DNA of 64,000 nucleotides from Rosa chinensis (lineage: Eukaryota; Streptophyta; Magnoliopsida; Rosales; Rosaceae), in contig NC_037094.1 in assembly GCF_002994745.2 (NCBI RefSeq), positions 12,647,001 through 12,711,000 of the forward strand, given 5' to 3'. Positions within the stretch are counted from its first letter, which is position 1, and each line of letters opens with the position of its first letter. Below the pieces are notes generated by a model, which worked only from the letters and a program-made list of their open reading frames with translations, had not been told where the DNA came from and searched no databases. Below, piece after piece: positions 37,456 to 48,748 of the stretch. Both the position numbers and the translations under genes were made by a program.

Positions 37456-37860
37456 AGGGCCCTTCTAGTAAGGGATCCATTTTTTTGGTCTTTTCTAGAG
37501 ATAGGGCATTAGACCTACTTTTCAATCATATTTTAACATCTTAACCGTTCAGATTTTAGGTCCAAATGTGTAGATCACTTATGCAAATTTTAGGCCAAAT
37601 TGATTATCGTCAAGGGATTCAAAACTGCCACTTCAGATTATAAGTATGAACGGTTCAAGTTTGACATATTTGGTTCGTTAATTGATTTATTCTAGTTTGA
37701 TACCTTAACGATCACCGATTTGGCTGAAATTTTGCAGAAATGATCTACACATTAAGACCTAAAAACTGAACGGTTGAGATGCTGAAATGTGATCAAAAAG
37801 TTGGTCTAATGTCCTATCCCTATAAAAGATCAAAAAAGGAATCCCTTAGTGGAAGGCCCC
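37456..37860. mobile_element. MITE with about 110-bp imperfect terminal inverted repeats
   Basis: The left end GGGCCCTTCTAGTAAGGGATCC is mirrored by the right end, which read in reverse is GGGGCCTTCCACTAAGGGATTCC. Inverted matching continues inward (TAGACC, AACCGTTCAG, TGTAGATCA blocks). Both flanks are TATATATA, so a target duplication of 8-10 bp cannot be separated from the microsatellite. No coding sequence. Confidence 0.75.
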
Positions 37861-37931
37861 TATATATATATATATATACATATATTTTTTTTAAATATTG
37901 TAATTAATAGGCATCATTTAGATGTTTGCTC

Positions 37932-38276
37932 TAGACCTTTGAAAATTCAGGACCGGCTCTGTCCAAACTCAGAAGCTCCTGGACGTTCCTTAGTTGTAGG
38001 GCCTCTAAATCGAGAAGTTCCAACATTGCCAAACTGAGCAGTTGCCGCCATAGAAACATTGATGGTCATCAAGGAAAAGCCAGCTGCAATTAATGGATGA
38101 TTAGAAGCATCTAATCTAGCAACTATTAGGTATTGACCAACAACCTTTAAAGATAAACCAGTGACAGTAAATAATGTCCCAACAGACTTCAAACGGTAAC
38201 CAACAGTAGTTAACTGATCAGCAGCATCATCCAAATATTGTGCTGCTCCCCTAGTTGGTTATGCATCAATCCTGTG
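37932..38276 (-). pseudogene. Exon-like remnant of an unidentified gene
   Basis: Preceded on the minus strand by an acceptor-like CATGTCACAG, it reads TRGAAQYLDDAADQLTTVGY onward with hydrophobic, protein-like composition through ARLDASNHPLIAAGFSLM to about 37940. One stop lies near its start. A possible 5' exon (MKSCSPIKSPLMDDPK then a GTACTTC donor) lies at about 40725-40680. The family is not recognised; gene fragment or decayed gene. Confidence 0.4.
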
Positions 38277-38439
38277 ACATGAGAGTCCCAATACATCAAT
38301 TTATAAAGAACATGTCATGTGAAAAAGAAGATCACTGCTAATACTATTACATAAAAGTAAAAAAAATCAAAATGATACTAATGTTAATTTTTATTAATTC
38401 CAGCTAAGAAATATCAGACTTGAAAGACACATATACATC

Positions 38440-38965
38440 TAAGCAAAAAATGAATTTTACTTATAGTAACAATAGGACTTAATTTAATTGGTAGATGGAA
38501 ACGCCATCGTCTTGTTGTTCTAGGTTTGAGATTTTTAACCCTACATCCAAAGCTAAGACAACTCCATTCATAAGGATGAGCGTGAGGGGAGTTCATCCTT
38601 GATTGATTTTAGATCTAATTTTAGTTTGATGAGAAGAAATTCTTGTTTTTGTTGTCTAAAGATGAGAAGAAATTTTTATTTATTTATTATTATTATTTTT
38701 TGGGTCTAAAAAGATGAAAAGTTTTTTTTTTTTAATGAATATCATATCGATATATTAATAACTCAAGCTAGAAAAGGCAATTATATATCCTCTCTCTACC
38801 GACAAATGAGAAGAAGTTTGAGGAGGTTTGAAAGAGAAACGAAAACGGAAAATGAAAAGGATTTGGCGGCGGGCATTATGGATGCTATAGAGTATACTTT
38901 GACCAATAAGATAAAGCCACGAGTCAGACGAAAACCCCTTTCGCGTTATAAAATTCAAATAAAAA
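38440..38965. repeat. Local segmental duplication, copy 1
   Basis: Matches 40905-41660 (minus an inserted MITE) through blocks such as GCCATCGTCTTGTTGTTCT, AGTTTGATGAGAAGAAATTC, GAAGAAGTTTGAGGAGG and CTTTGACCAATAA. The first 150 bp contains SINE-like A and B boxes (AATTGGTAGATGG, AGGTTTGAGATT). Confidence 0.7.
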
Positions 38966-39597
38966 TTTTCCTATAGAATTAGGTAATAAAAAATAATGAT
39001 ACAACCAACACCAATAAAAGTTCCACAAACACAGTTGAATACCAACATCTAAGATACAACACTATTAAAAGTTTAAAACAAGTAATCATGCTTCAAAATA
39101 TACACCTTATAGTTTAGAGTTCTCAAGGTTGTTGAAACCATTTTAATACACGAAATCTGCAAACTGATTATCCTTCCATGTTAAAAAGTAGAGGTTCTTA
39201 TATTAATTAATAACATGTTTAAATTCCTTGATGGAATTGAATCTAAAAAAGAATGGTTATAAATACTGAAGGATGATTTCGTTCCAGACAAAGTTGCAAA
39301 AATAAATTTCAATAGGACAATTAGATTTTGAACAAATAAGAAAATAACTAGATTCGACCAAAAGAAGCCCTAGTATGGACAATGATAACTCAATAACAAA
39401 TCAAAAAGGAGTTATATACTCTCCTGAAAAATAATATGTCAGAATTCATGTAAGTATTTTCAATTCCTATTATCAGAAAAGTTTTAACTACGGAAAGTTT
39501 GAAAATGGAAATTTCAATAGTTGAGCAAAACAAGCGGTCATTCTTCTGAATCAACTACTCAACCTGACAAATTAGGTGTCATACATATCTCCAAAAC
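38966..39597. other. Unassigned AT-rich spacer
   Basis: Nothing recognisable. Confidence 0.5.
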
Positions 39598-39790
39598 TTT
39601 TTTTTTTTGATCGGAAGATAACTTCATTCATAATGAACTAAAGTACAATGAGATAGGGTACAAGATCCTACAAGGATGATTGAATCTTGCCCACTTAGAC
39701 TTCAGACACAGTCTATACTGACACACTGGATGAGCCAAGGAGGCCCTGACTCTAAACAAAGAAAAGGTTGACTAACTTAAACAGTCCAAT
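39598..39790 (-). mobile_element. Truncated LINE 3' end
   Basis: On the minus strand it ends with TTATGAATGAAGTTATCTTC then CGATC and a poly-A tract, a typical plant L1-type LINE terminus. No ORF; the left border is a guess. Confidence 0.45.
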
Positions 39791-40029
39791 ATCAAAACTT
39801 AAGGACGTTGACAAAACAAAATTGCAAGTACATTCAAACAAACATGAGTCTGCACTAAATTAGGGAGCACTACATTTTGTTAACCATATGCTTAAGCTGA
39901 TAAGGCATGAACATTTTGAGATATCAATAAATTTCTGCGAGAGGGCGATGAGTTACTTCTCTTTTCGTTTCTTAAAAAAAAAAAAAAACTGAAAAGGCAT
40001 GAACATTGAGGTAACTAAAAATAGACCAT

Positions 40030-40160
40030 TAAGTCGGTGAGTCGTGGCCTATTGGTTTGCTAGTCTAATTAACACAATGGAGGTCATGGGTTCAAATTTT
40101 ACTGACATCAAGGTGGGGTGGGGAGTTACACTGTTGTTCAGAATTAAAAAAAAAAAACCA
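40030..40160 (+). repeat. SINE-like sequence with poly-A tail
   Basis: A-box-like GTGGCCTATTGGTTTGCTAG, B-box-like GGGTTCAAATTT about 40 bp later, and a terminal A12 run at about 40146-40157. Confidence 0.5.
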
Positions 40161-40200
40161 TTAAATTAAGCTATCCTCAGATCAAGAACAATTCTAATCG

Positions 40201-40636
40201 CTCCCAATCAAAAACACTGAGATTGATTTCATGAATTTCTCCAAGAAATGAAAATTGAAATGGAAAAAACTTCACATTGCTATAGAAGGAGACAAAAATA
40301 ACAAAACCAAAACTGAAAACGTTACCGACCTCATACTTTGGTGCATTGATTTCATTTGAAAAGAATCACAACCATCAAACCCTAGAAAATAAGAACATCC
40401 ATGAAAGCACAAAAGTAGCTCCCAATCAAAAACACTGAGATTGATTTCATGAATTTCTCCAAGAAATGGAAGTTGAAATGGAAAAAACTTCACATTGCCA
40501 TAGAAGGAGACAAAAATAACAAAACCAAAACTGAAAACGTTACAGACCTCATACTCTGGTGCATTGATTTCATTTGCAAAGAATCACAACCATCAAACCC
40601 TAGAAAATAAGAACATCCCTGAAAGCACAAAAGCAG
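40201..40636. repeat. 218-bp tandem duplication
   Basis: 40201-40418 and 40419-40636 are near-identical (both begin CTCCCAATCAAAAACACTGA) with about eight differences visible. Neither copy encodes a recognisable protein. It sits upstream (in plus coordinates) of the possible minus-strand exon at 40680-40725. Confidence 0.85.
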
Positions 40637-40904
40637 AGCCTCAGAGATTCAAAGATGAAGAATTTGAAATTGAAGTACCTTAGGATCATCCATGAGTGGT
40701 GACTTGATCGGCGAGCAGGATTTCATGGAGAACGTAGTGGCTTAGTCTCGGAGAGAGCTCAAGATTTCTAGAACGATCACAGCTCTCGCTTTGTCTGCAA
40801 CTCCAAATTGTGGAACACTGAGTCTAGCGAAAAAAAATAATAATAATCATATTCATGAAAAAATGGGTCGAGTTGAACTGGATAGGTACCCAAGCGGTAA
40901 AATA

Positions 40905-41660
40905 AAAAATGAATTTTACTTGTAGTCACAATAGGACTTAATTTACGTAGTAGATGAAAATGCCATCGTCTTGTTGTTCTGGGTCCGAGATTTTTAACCC
41001 TACATCGAAAGCTAAGACAGCTCCATTCATAAGTCCCCTTGTAACAAAAGAAAAAGAAAAAGTGAGTGTCAGGGGAGTTCGTCCTTGATTGTTTCAAATC
41101 TAAATTTAGTTTGATGAGAAGAAATTCTAGTTTTTGCTATCTGAAGATAAGAAGAATTTTTTTTTTTTTTTTTTGAAAAGATGAGAAGAAGTTTGAGGAG
41201 GTTTGAAAGATAAATGAAAATAAAAAATTAATGGCACGTTTACTTACTTTGAATGGAAAATAATCATGAATCGGAAACAAGTGGAATGGGAGAAGAAAGG
41301 AATCGGTATTGATTCCGGAGGAATGATTTCTAAACCCATCTCCCCCCCTTCGTAATCGAATTCCTGAGTATTCAGGAATCGGTTCCTGATAAGGAGGTAA
41401 GACCTACATCCATTCTGATTCCTTCATGTGTTAGTAAACGCATGAATTTTTTTACTCGGAATCATTCCGATTCCTTTATGTGTTAGTAAACGCAGGAATA
41501 TTTTTACCCCGTAATCATTCATTTTCCTTCCAAGTAAGTAAACGTGCCCTAAAAGATTCGGTAGTGGGCACTGTGGATTTGTGGATGCTGTATAAGGTAA
41601 GCTTTGACCAATAATTAAAGCCACAAGTCAGACAAAAATCCTTTTTGCGTCATAAAAAGT
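40905..41660. repeat. Local segmental duplication, copy 2
   Basis: Counterpart of 38440-38965, carrying the MITE at 41232-41549 that is absent from copy 1. Homology resumes after the MITE (GGGCACTGTGGATTTGTGG against GGGCATTATGGATGCTATAG). Confidence 0.7.
41232..41549. mobile_element. PIF/Harbinger (Tourist-like) MITE
   Basis: 318 bp with ends TGGCACGTTTACTTACTT and, read in reverse from the right, GGGCACGTTTACTTACTT. Flanked by TAA at both sides (41229-41231, 41550-41552), the typical 3-bp duplication of this superfamily. Copy 1 of the segmental duplication lacks it, an empty-site control. Confidence 0.75.
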
Positions 41661-41776
41661 AAAGGTCTAAAATTATTTCTCTTTTGCATTATAATCATCC
41701 CGGTAAATATTCAAATATTAAGAGACCTTAAATTATTTCCTTTTTTTAGGCTGCAATAAGAATTGAGCATATTATC

Positions 41777-42474
41777 TAGGGCTGTCAATGGGTCGTGTCG
41801 AGTTGGGTTCGTGTCGGGTCAAGGTATTTATCGTGTCGCAAGATACAAACCCAAACCCAACCCATTTAATAATCGTGTCAAAAATTTAAACTCAAACCCA
41901 ACCTATTTATTAAACGGGTTACCCGTTTCCAACCCGCTTAACCCATTTAATAAATAGATTGTGTCGTGTTTGACAAAATAACTCATTTAAGAGTTAACAA
42001 TGCGACCCATTTAACTAAAAATGTATAAATTGATTAAATTCACTAAAAACCAACCCGCTTAACCCATTTAATAAATAGATTGTGTCATGTTTGACAAAAT
42101 AACTCATTTAAGGGTCAACAATGCGACACATTTAACTAAAAATGCATAAATTGATTAAATTCACTAAAAACTCCAAAAGATGAATAATATAAATAATTAT
42201 ATATCATTCATACATAATTAAATCAAATAATTATAAAGAAAAATATTTCAAATTGTCTAATCATATGATCAAATACTCCCAATGTCTAAAATTTCAAGAT
42301 AAAGTATAGCATAATCAGGTTATACGGGTTCACTTCGTGTTGGCGGGTTGACCCGTGGCCGACCCATTTATTAAATGGGTCATGGCGGGTTGACCCAAGA
42401 CCGACCCACTTTTTAATCGTGCGGGTGCGGGTTTCGAGTCGTGTTATCGGGTCGTGTCGGAATTGACAGCCTTA
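41777..42474. mobile_element. hAT-type MITE with internal duplication
   Basis: 698 bp with ends TAGGGCTGTCAAT and ATTGACAGCCTTA, and a perfect 8-bp duplication ATATTATC (41769-41776, 42475-42482). GGGTCGTGTCGG-like repeats lie near both ends. An internal unit of about 120 bp beginning AACCCGCTTAACCCATTTAA occurs twice in tandem (about 41931 and 42051). Non-coding. Confidence 0.85.
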
Positions 42475-43050
42475 ATATTATCTGAATTTTTGGGCATCAA
42501 CAAGGTCTAATCATATTGAAATAAAACAAATTATGAAACAATAAATAAGTATAAAACGACAGATAAATAAGATAAATTATGAAAATATGAAAATTAGCAT
42601 AAAGAGAACATCGTTAAATTTTTTTTTTCCCTAATTGAAAGACGTTGAGATTTCCTATCCACCCATATTAAGTGGAAGGATCTTTCTAACTTGAAAATTT
42701 AAATGCATCTATAATATAATTTCACCGATGTAAACGAGCTAAGACAACCATTCCCTATCAAACAAAACTCGACTCAAATGTCAAAATCATTTCAATGCTT
42801 AATTTAGAGTGACTACAAATCTCCACTTAATTGAAACATGTAAGACAACTTGTACATGGGGCGAGGTGATAGAAAATCAAAACTACGGGGACCTTAAGGA
42901 AATTGAGACCAAACAAAGGGACTATTTATCTAATTTAGCTTTCATTGTTCTCCTCTGTAATCTCGCGCCATCTCCATCCCCATCCCCATCTCCATCTCCA
43001 CCGTCGCCGTCAGTCCGTCAATCACTCCCGCAATCCCAACATGTAAAACG
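42475..43050. other. Upstream region of the pseudouridine synthase gene
   Basis: Probable promoter and 5' UTR, with a CCATCTCC/CCATCCCC repeat at 42968-43002 about 50 bp before the start codon. No TATA box stands out. Confidence 0.4.
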
Positions 43051-45457
43051 ATGCGGAGAAGAATCGTAACCTACTGCCACGTGTCACTCTGTACTCGCCA
43101 ATACTCTACCTTGTCTCCTCCACCGCCGCAGACCGCCGGACCGCCGCCGCTCATCCGAGTGTCGAACCACGTCGCCAAACTGGGCCCACCGAAAGAAGGC
43201 CCGAAGCCCAGGCAGCTCCTCTCCTTGCCGCCTTTCCCCGGCGGTCGACATTTGCCGGGGAAGAAGAAGTCATACCAAGACGGCGCCGTTTCACGACCCT
43301 CACACGTCACCGCCGTCAGTTGGCTCAAGTATTACTTCCATGAGATTGACGACACCGCCATTCGGTCCCATTTCAACAAAGGCCTTGTGAGTAAAACTTG
43401 ATGAACTCTCATCCCTAAAGTTGTGATTTTTATTTCTCAAACAGTATACCTTTTTAATTTGTTCAATTTAATTATAGGTTCAGATGGAATGCCCGGATTC
43501 AATTGGGAAGGAAGGGCAAGTGAAACGTATGAGAAAGGTAATCATACTTGCTCGTTTAGTCAAGTTGATTGTGTTGCAAGAAAGCGTTTCCATTTTTATA
43601 TGTTGTGATTATTGTATTTGAAATAGATTAGGCCTAGTGAGGTAATGGAGGAGGGTGCAAGAGTATATGTACCCGTATCGATTGCAGAGAGTAAAGTTTC
43701 AAGGAGATTCGACTGCATACCGAGTGAGACATTGTACCCAAATGCGGATGAGATTGACTACTTGCAAAGGCTTGTCAAGTACAAGGTCTAATTCCTGCAC
43801 TCTCTTAACATGGTCTTTGTTTGTGTGAATGCTTTCAATTTTGAATTCTGATACTCATTGGTGATTTGTGTTGAGTTATTTTTATGTAGCTTCACTTGCC
43901 CGTTTTCATCAGTGTGTTTACATTTCTGATTATTGTATTTTGGTTTTATGTAAGGACTCTGCTATAATAGTGCTGAACAAGCCCCCAAAATTGCCAGTCA
44001 AGGTTAGAATCTATACTGTGCCAGTCTTTGTAGTGTCTCATACCGTTTCATTGTATCAGCATACTGTGTTACGGTTTGATTTAATGTACATGTATAATGA
44101 TTTGGTTAGGGTAATGTGCCAGTCCATAACAGCATGGATGCATTGGCAGCAGCAGCATTATCTTATGATTATGATGAAGGTCCTAAATTGGTAAGATTTC
44201 AATTCTATATGATTCCCATCAAATAAAGTTCTCGGGGATATTGAGAACATGTGGCTTCGTATCCTAGTTACTAGCTTTTCTGTATCATAGACTGTTCACA
44301 TCAGCAGTCTTCAACTCTTTGGTTTTCTTTTGAACTTAGTTGATTCTTCAATACACTTAGTTTCTAATTGCATAATTTAAGAATGTCTGTTTATATATGC
44401 ATATATTATCAGGTTCATCGGCTTGACAGAGAGAGCAGTGGCCTCCTTTTAATGGGAAGAACAAAAGACAGTGTATCTCTTCTGCATTCGTTATACGCTG
44501 ACATCAACATTGGGAAATCATCATGCAGGGTATCATACTTCATGTTTCTAATCACTCATTTAGCACCAGGCAACAACTTGTAATATGAAATATGTAAAAC
44601 TGTTAAGATTTTATTCTCAAGACTGACATGATTTGGATAATTCTAGGCTTGGAATGATGCATGTAGAACAAAATGTCAGAGGTACTGGGCATTAGTTATA
44701 GGGTCGCCCAAGGAAAAGGAAGGCTTAATTTGTGCTCCTCTCATGAAGGTTCTCTATCTCTAAAGTCAAGTTTCAGATTTCTGTTGTGAAGTAATAATGT
44801 GATTGTATTTATTTCATCATTGATTGCAGGTGCTTCTTGACGATGGGAAGACAGAGAGGGTCATCTTGGCTCATCAGTCAGGATTAGAAGCTTCCCAACC
44901 GGCTCTAACTCAATATCGGGTGCTTGGTCCTACGATAAATGGATGCTCATGGATTGAATTGCAACCACTCACTAGCCGAAAGCATCAGGTACAAATTCCT
45001 TAACGACACTTCCGGAAAATGAGAATTGGTGGATACTGGATTTAAGGCCGTCTATGATGTTCAATTCTTTGTATTTGTACAGCTCCGTGTTCATTGTGCT
45101 GAAGCTTTAGGCACGCCAATTGTGGGTGACTATAAGTATGGGTGGTTTGTTCACCGGAGATGGAAACAAATGCCTCAAGTCGATATTGAGCCGGCAACTG
45201 GGCTACAATACAAGTTGCGGAGGCCAGCAGGTCTGGATGTACAGAAGGGAAGTGTTCTATCAAAAGTCCCTCTTTTGCATCTACACTGTAGAGAGCTCGT
45301 ACTCCCCAATATTGCTAAGTTCCTTGTTTTATTGGATCAGAAGTCAGACAACTGGCACCCTGTAGACAGTTTGAAGCCAGATATCCTTCGGTTTGTGGCA
45401 TCGATGCCAACCCACATGAAACTTAGTTGGAATCTCATGTCATCTTATTTGGTGTAG
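43051..45457 (+). CDS. RluA-type RNA pseudouridine synthase (mitochondrial type)
   Basis: Converts uridine to pseudouridine in RNA. Nine exons with GT-AG borders keep frame: 43051-43386, 43478-43537, 43627-43785, 43955-44002, 44110-44190, 44413-44529, 44647-44748, 44830-44988 and 45083-45457 (1,437 nt, 478 residues). The N-terminus is Arg/Ser/Pro-rich (MRRRIVTYCHVSLCTRQYST), suiting a mitochondrial presequence. An S4-like RNA-binding region follows (about residues 85-165). The catalytic motif VHRLDRESSGLLL (Asp at about residue 238) and the downstream TSRKHQLRVHCAEALG and PIVGDYKYG motifs are intact. Length and motifs match plant RNA pseudouridine synthase 3/4 proteins. The isoform is not certain. 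Confidence 0.92.
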
Positions 45458-45469
45458 AGGACAGGTTAA

Positions 45470-45555
45470 TAAGCTATCAATCAGCTCAGTTCTTCCCCTG
45501 ATAGAATCTTCCAAGCCTTCTTTTGACTCTACTTTGAGTACTGTATATAACCAGA
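45470..45555 (-). pseudogene. Duplicated exon fragment of the 56565-60474 gene
   Basis: The stretch GCTATCAATCAGCTCAGTTC through ACTGTATATAACC matches exon 9 and its acceptor intron border (57291-57390) with small deletions. Intron sequence is included, so it is a DNA-level copy. It begins 13 bp after the pseudouridine synthase stop codon, so it probably lies in that gene's 3' UTR in antisense orientation. Confidence 0.75.
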
Positions 45556-45839
45556 ATATAAATTTCAGAGTGGATGAGAAATTTAAAACATGTAGACCTT
45601 CAGTGCTTGTTTTGCTAGTTGTATCACTAAAAGTCATTTTAACATACTTTGATCTGGAGTAACAGTGAAAATTTCTGTTAGATACTCGGCGGGATAGATC
45701 AATTCAACTATTGCTTCTGTAATCCCTGCTTTTAGCGGAAGCTTTGAGGCTCTCACTTGGTTTGGTACTTTGGTAGTGTTGTTCACTTCGCTTGCTTGTT
45801 AAGTCCAATGCTTCTAAGTCTACGATTGCCAATCAACAT

Positions 45840-45990
45840 TTTCTAACTAGCCAGTCATATATTGGTGTTGATAAACTCATTACTCGTATGCCATGCTTAC
45901 ATCTTTATCATGGAAATTGCGTAGTCCGGTGGTTGGAGATAAATCACTTATGTCCCTTTTGCTGACACCTGATGCCAATTGTGGAACGAG
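45840..45990 (+). pseudogene. RING-H2 fragment, copy B (3' half)
   Basis: Reads TRMPCLHLYHGNCVVRWLEI and NHLCPFC then a stop. The Cys-His-His-Cys core and the last CxxC of a RING-H2 finger survive but the first Cys pair is absent. Close relative of 55850-55995. Confidence 0.7.
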
Positions 45991-46374
45991 CCAAGGGTTG
46001 TGGAGCTGGCTAAATATGTAGGTTCTGGTTGCTACGGGCTGTTAGCTGCTAGTAATTAGTTTTGCAATACGGGTTTGTCTAAAGTTTATTAATATACTGA
46101 TATATTAAGTATTGCAGTTCGATATTGAAATCACACTAGCTCCATGCATTTGTAGACTAATTTAACTGGATCTCGAGCTAGGTTATTGAGTGTACGGAAC
46201 TGATCTACTACTGTATTATGTGTCATTAGTTGTCTGTGTTTAGAAATCTGCAAAATAAGAAAATCGATCGGCGGGCTTATTTAATTTGGGTGAGATTTTC
46301 TATTATATATATATATATATATATATTATTATTTTTTTGGCATAGATTTTCTATTATATTTGAACTACTTATTC

Positions 46375-46790
46375 GTCTAGAAATTCTTCAATATCAAATA
46401 TTAGCCTCCCCCTAAACTGGTTGTTCCAAAAGTGTACATCGAGTTACATGATTTTTAATTTTTCATAGCAATGTAGCAGAGGGAAACCCCGGATCCCAAG
46501 TTGATGTCAAAAGAGTTGGGTTATATCCGATTCAACATGTGGAAGATAATCGGAAGCAGGCGGCTTCTAAAAAGAATTAGAATATGTGTTCGCTCTCTGT
46601 GCAACCGTCCCATAGGACGGGGATTACAAGAGACCTGGGTGCGACTCTTTCGAGCATTTGTGTCCCAGAAGCTGAACAGCCGGCTATAATAAACGAAATA
46701 TTGCAGATGTTTCAAGTAGCCGTGAGCCCGTGCCCTTGCTGCCCATTGATGTAACCATAATGGAGCAGACCTATACTTACCATGTAGGGC
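46375..46790 (+). pseudogene. RING-H2-family 5' fragment, copy B
   Basis: Near-identical to 32575-32860. The frame containing EAEQPAIINEILQMFQVAV matches QEQPAIIEEIFKAVDVAV of the RING gene at 54816, showing it is the N-terminal region of the same family. The frame is broken and no RING follows. Confidence 0.65.
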
Positions 46791-47448
46791 CAATCGTCAC
46801 ACACCTCATTCTCTTCATTCAAAAGAAGCTGCAGTCCCTGCACAACAGAATCACACGCACTAATTTAAGAAGAAGAAACGAAGTTCTAAGAAGAAATTTG
46901 TAAAAGAGTTATCTTCTTCGACATCCTACGCAATCAAGATCCGCACAAATCTAACAAGCAATCAAGGTCCACGAACAAAGAAGGAGCCTGAATTAAACGT
47001 AGTAGTTGCGCGTATAACTATTTCGCCGATTTTGATCCACTCTAATCGATTTGAACTTATACACCCTAGCAGAACATAGAACGAGAGGGCATACCTGGAG
47101 GCTGGAGCGGTCGCTGTGGAAACAAGAATCCTCAATTTGAATCTATCAGTAGCGGGAGGGAGCTTCAGATTACTATTTATACCCTAAGCGATACCCGCTT
47201 ACAAATATGACCCGCACAGTATTATGTCAGATCGGGTTACTGAACCAACCCGGCCCACAACAACTTCGCCCCATCGTCCCTTTTTCTTTGTGAGAACCCC
47301 TCTTCACAGCAATAAGATTTGTCTCTAAATGTCCTAGGAATCTAAATAGCAAAATGATAGAACAACTTCATCAAGGGACGAGGGGGCTCATCAGAATCGG
47401 AAAAAAAAAAAATCCGATTGTAGATTGTAGAGATCTATATTTCTGATG
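46791..47448. other. Unassigned intergenic DNA
   Basis: No recognised gene. The possible 5' end of something minus-strand near 47130 is too short to support. Confidence 0.4.
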
Positions 47449-48082
47449 GGGCAAAAATATCACTTTAGTCATCGAACTATGACTCACTCGACACTTTGGT
47501 CATCCAACTTTTAAAAACTTCATTTTGGTCATCGAACTATATCATCGCATATCACTTTGGTCATTCCATCTGTTTTCTCTGTTAACTCCAATGGTATTTT
47601 GGAGATTTAAAGGTATACTCGCTATTTTTATAACTTAATCCAACTTTTCCAGTCTAAACATAAAACTTCATCCAATTTTGCCAACTTTTCCCACCTTTTA
47701 TAATTCCTCAATTTATTAAATCAATATTTTTCTTCCTCTTATGTTCCCTCACTTTGAATCATTCTCTGACTCGATTATTTTTCTCTATTGTATGCTTTGA
47801 TTACTGATGATGAATGCATGAATAAAAGGAGGGAAAAGTTGGCAAAATTGGATGAAGTTTTATGTTTAGGCGGGGAAAATTGGATTGAGTTATAAAAATG
47901 GCGGGTAAAACATTTCATCTCCAAAATACCCCTAGAGTTAATAGAGAAAATGGAGAAAACTTACGGAATGACTAAAGTGATATACGGTGATATAGTTCGA
48001 TGACCAAAATGAAGTTTTTAAAAGTTGGATAACCAAAGTGTCAAGCAACCTATAGTTCGATGACCAAAGTGATATTTATCCC
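47449..48082. mobile_element. MITE with about 245-bp terminal inverted repeats (Mutator-like)
   Basis: 634 bp. The left end GGGCAAAAATATCACTTTAG and the inverted right end GGGATAAATATCACTTTGG stay alignable inwards for about 245 bp (AACTTTTAAAAACTTCATTT and CATAAAACTTCATCCAATTT are shared in inverted order). TTCTGATG flanks both sides (47441-47448, 48083-48090); with the variable preceding T/C this could be a decayed 9-bp duplication. Long inverted repeats suggest a Mutator-type MITE. A transcript would form a long hairpin. Confidence 0.82.
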
Positions 48083-48748
48083 TTCTGATGGGGAAAAGAG
48101 GACAATCTTTTGGACTCAGATGAGAGAAAATCTTTGAGTTATCAGAGCCCAATATATATTTGACAAACTAGGGGTTTATGTAGTTACTGAATTGCCCTTA
48201 AAATTTTGCTTTTGTGAAAACGGTTATTTTATTCCTTCTTTCTTCTTCTTTTTTTCTTTTTTCTTTTTCAGAATAATTACTCTTCTTTTTATTGGATTGA
48301 TATCATGCCAGAATTAAGGGAGAATGACTTTAGTGTGCATACAAATTGTAGATATGTGTGTGTTCGACATGGATTCAAATTCTCACCTTTGCGAATTTGT
48401 GTCTTTGGTTATCTTTCATTTCTAATTTAAGTTGTCAATTAAAAATTTAAAGGCTATAAATATGACACGTCAACAAAACGCGTATAAAACATTAATGATT
48501 ATTGATTTGGCAAAAATTAGTACTAGTGATGTAGTTATTGATGACATATAACTAAATAATTAAAATATAGATATATGATTGAAAAATGAGTCTATGTAAT
48601 GTATTAGTCTTTAAGGAACTGATGCAGATGAAATATAAAAAAAAAATTTACAACGAAAAAAAAAAAAAAAACCCTAAGCAACTGCTGCAGCCTCCCAAAT
48701 CTTGAAACCCTAACGAACCATCACTACTCGATCGTTCCTCACCAGCCA
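48083..48748. other. Unassigned AT-rich spacer
   Basis: Pyrimidine-rich near 48235-48265; no gene recognised. Confidence 0.45.
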
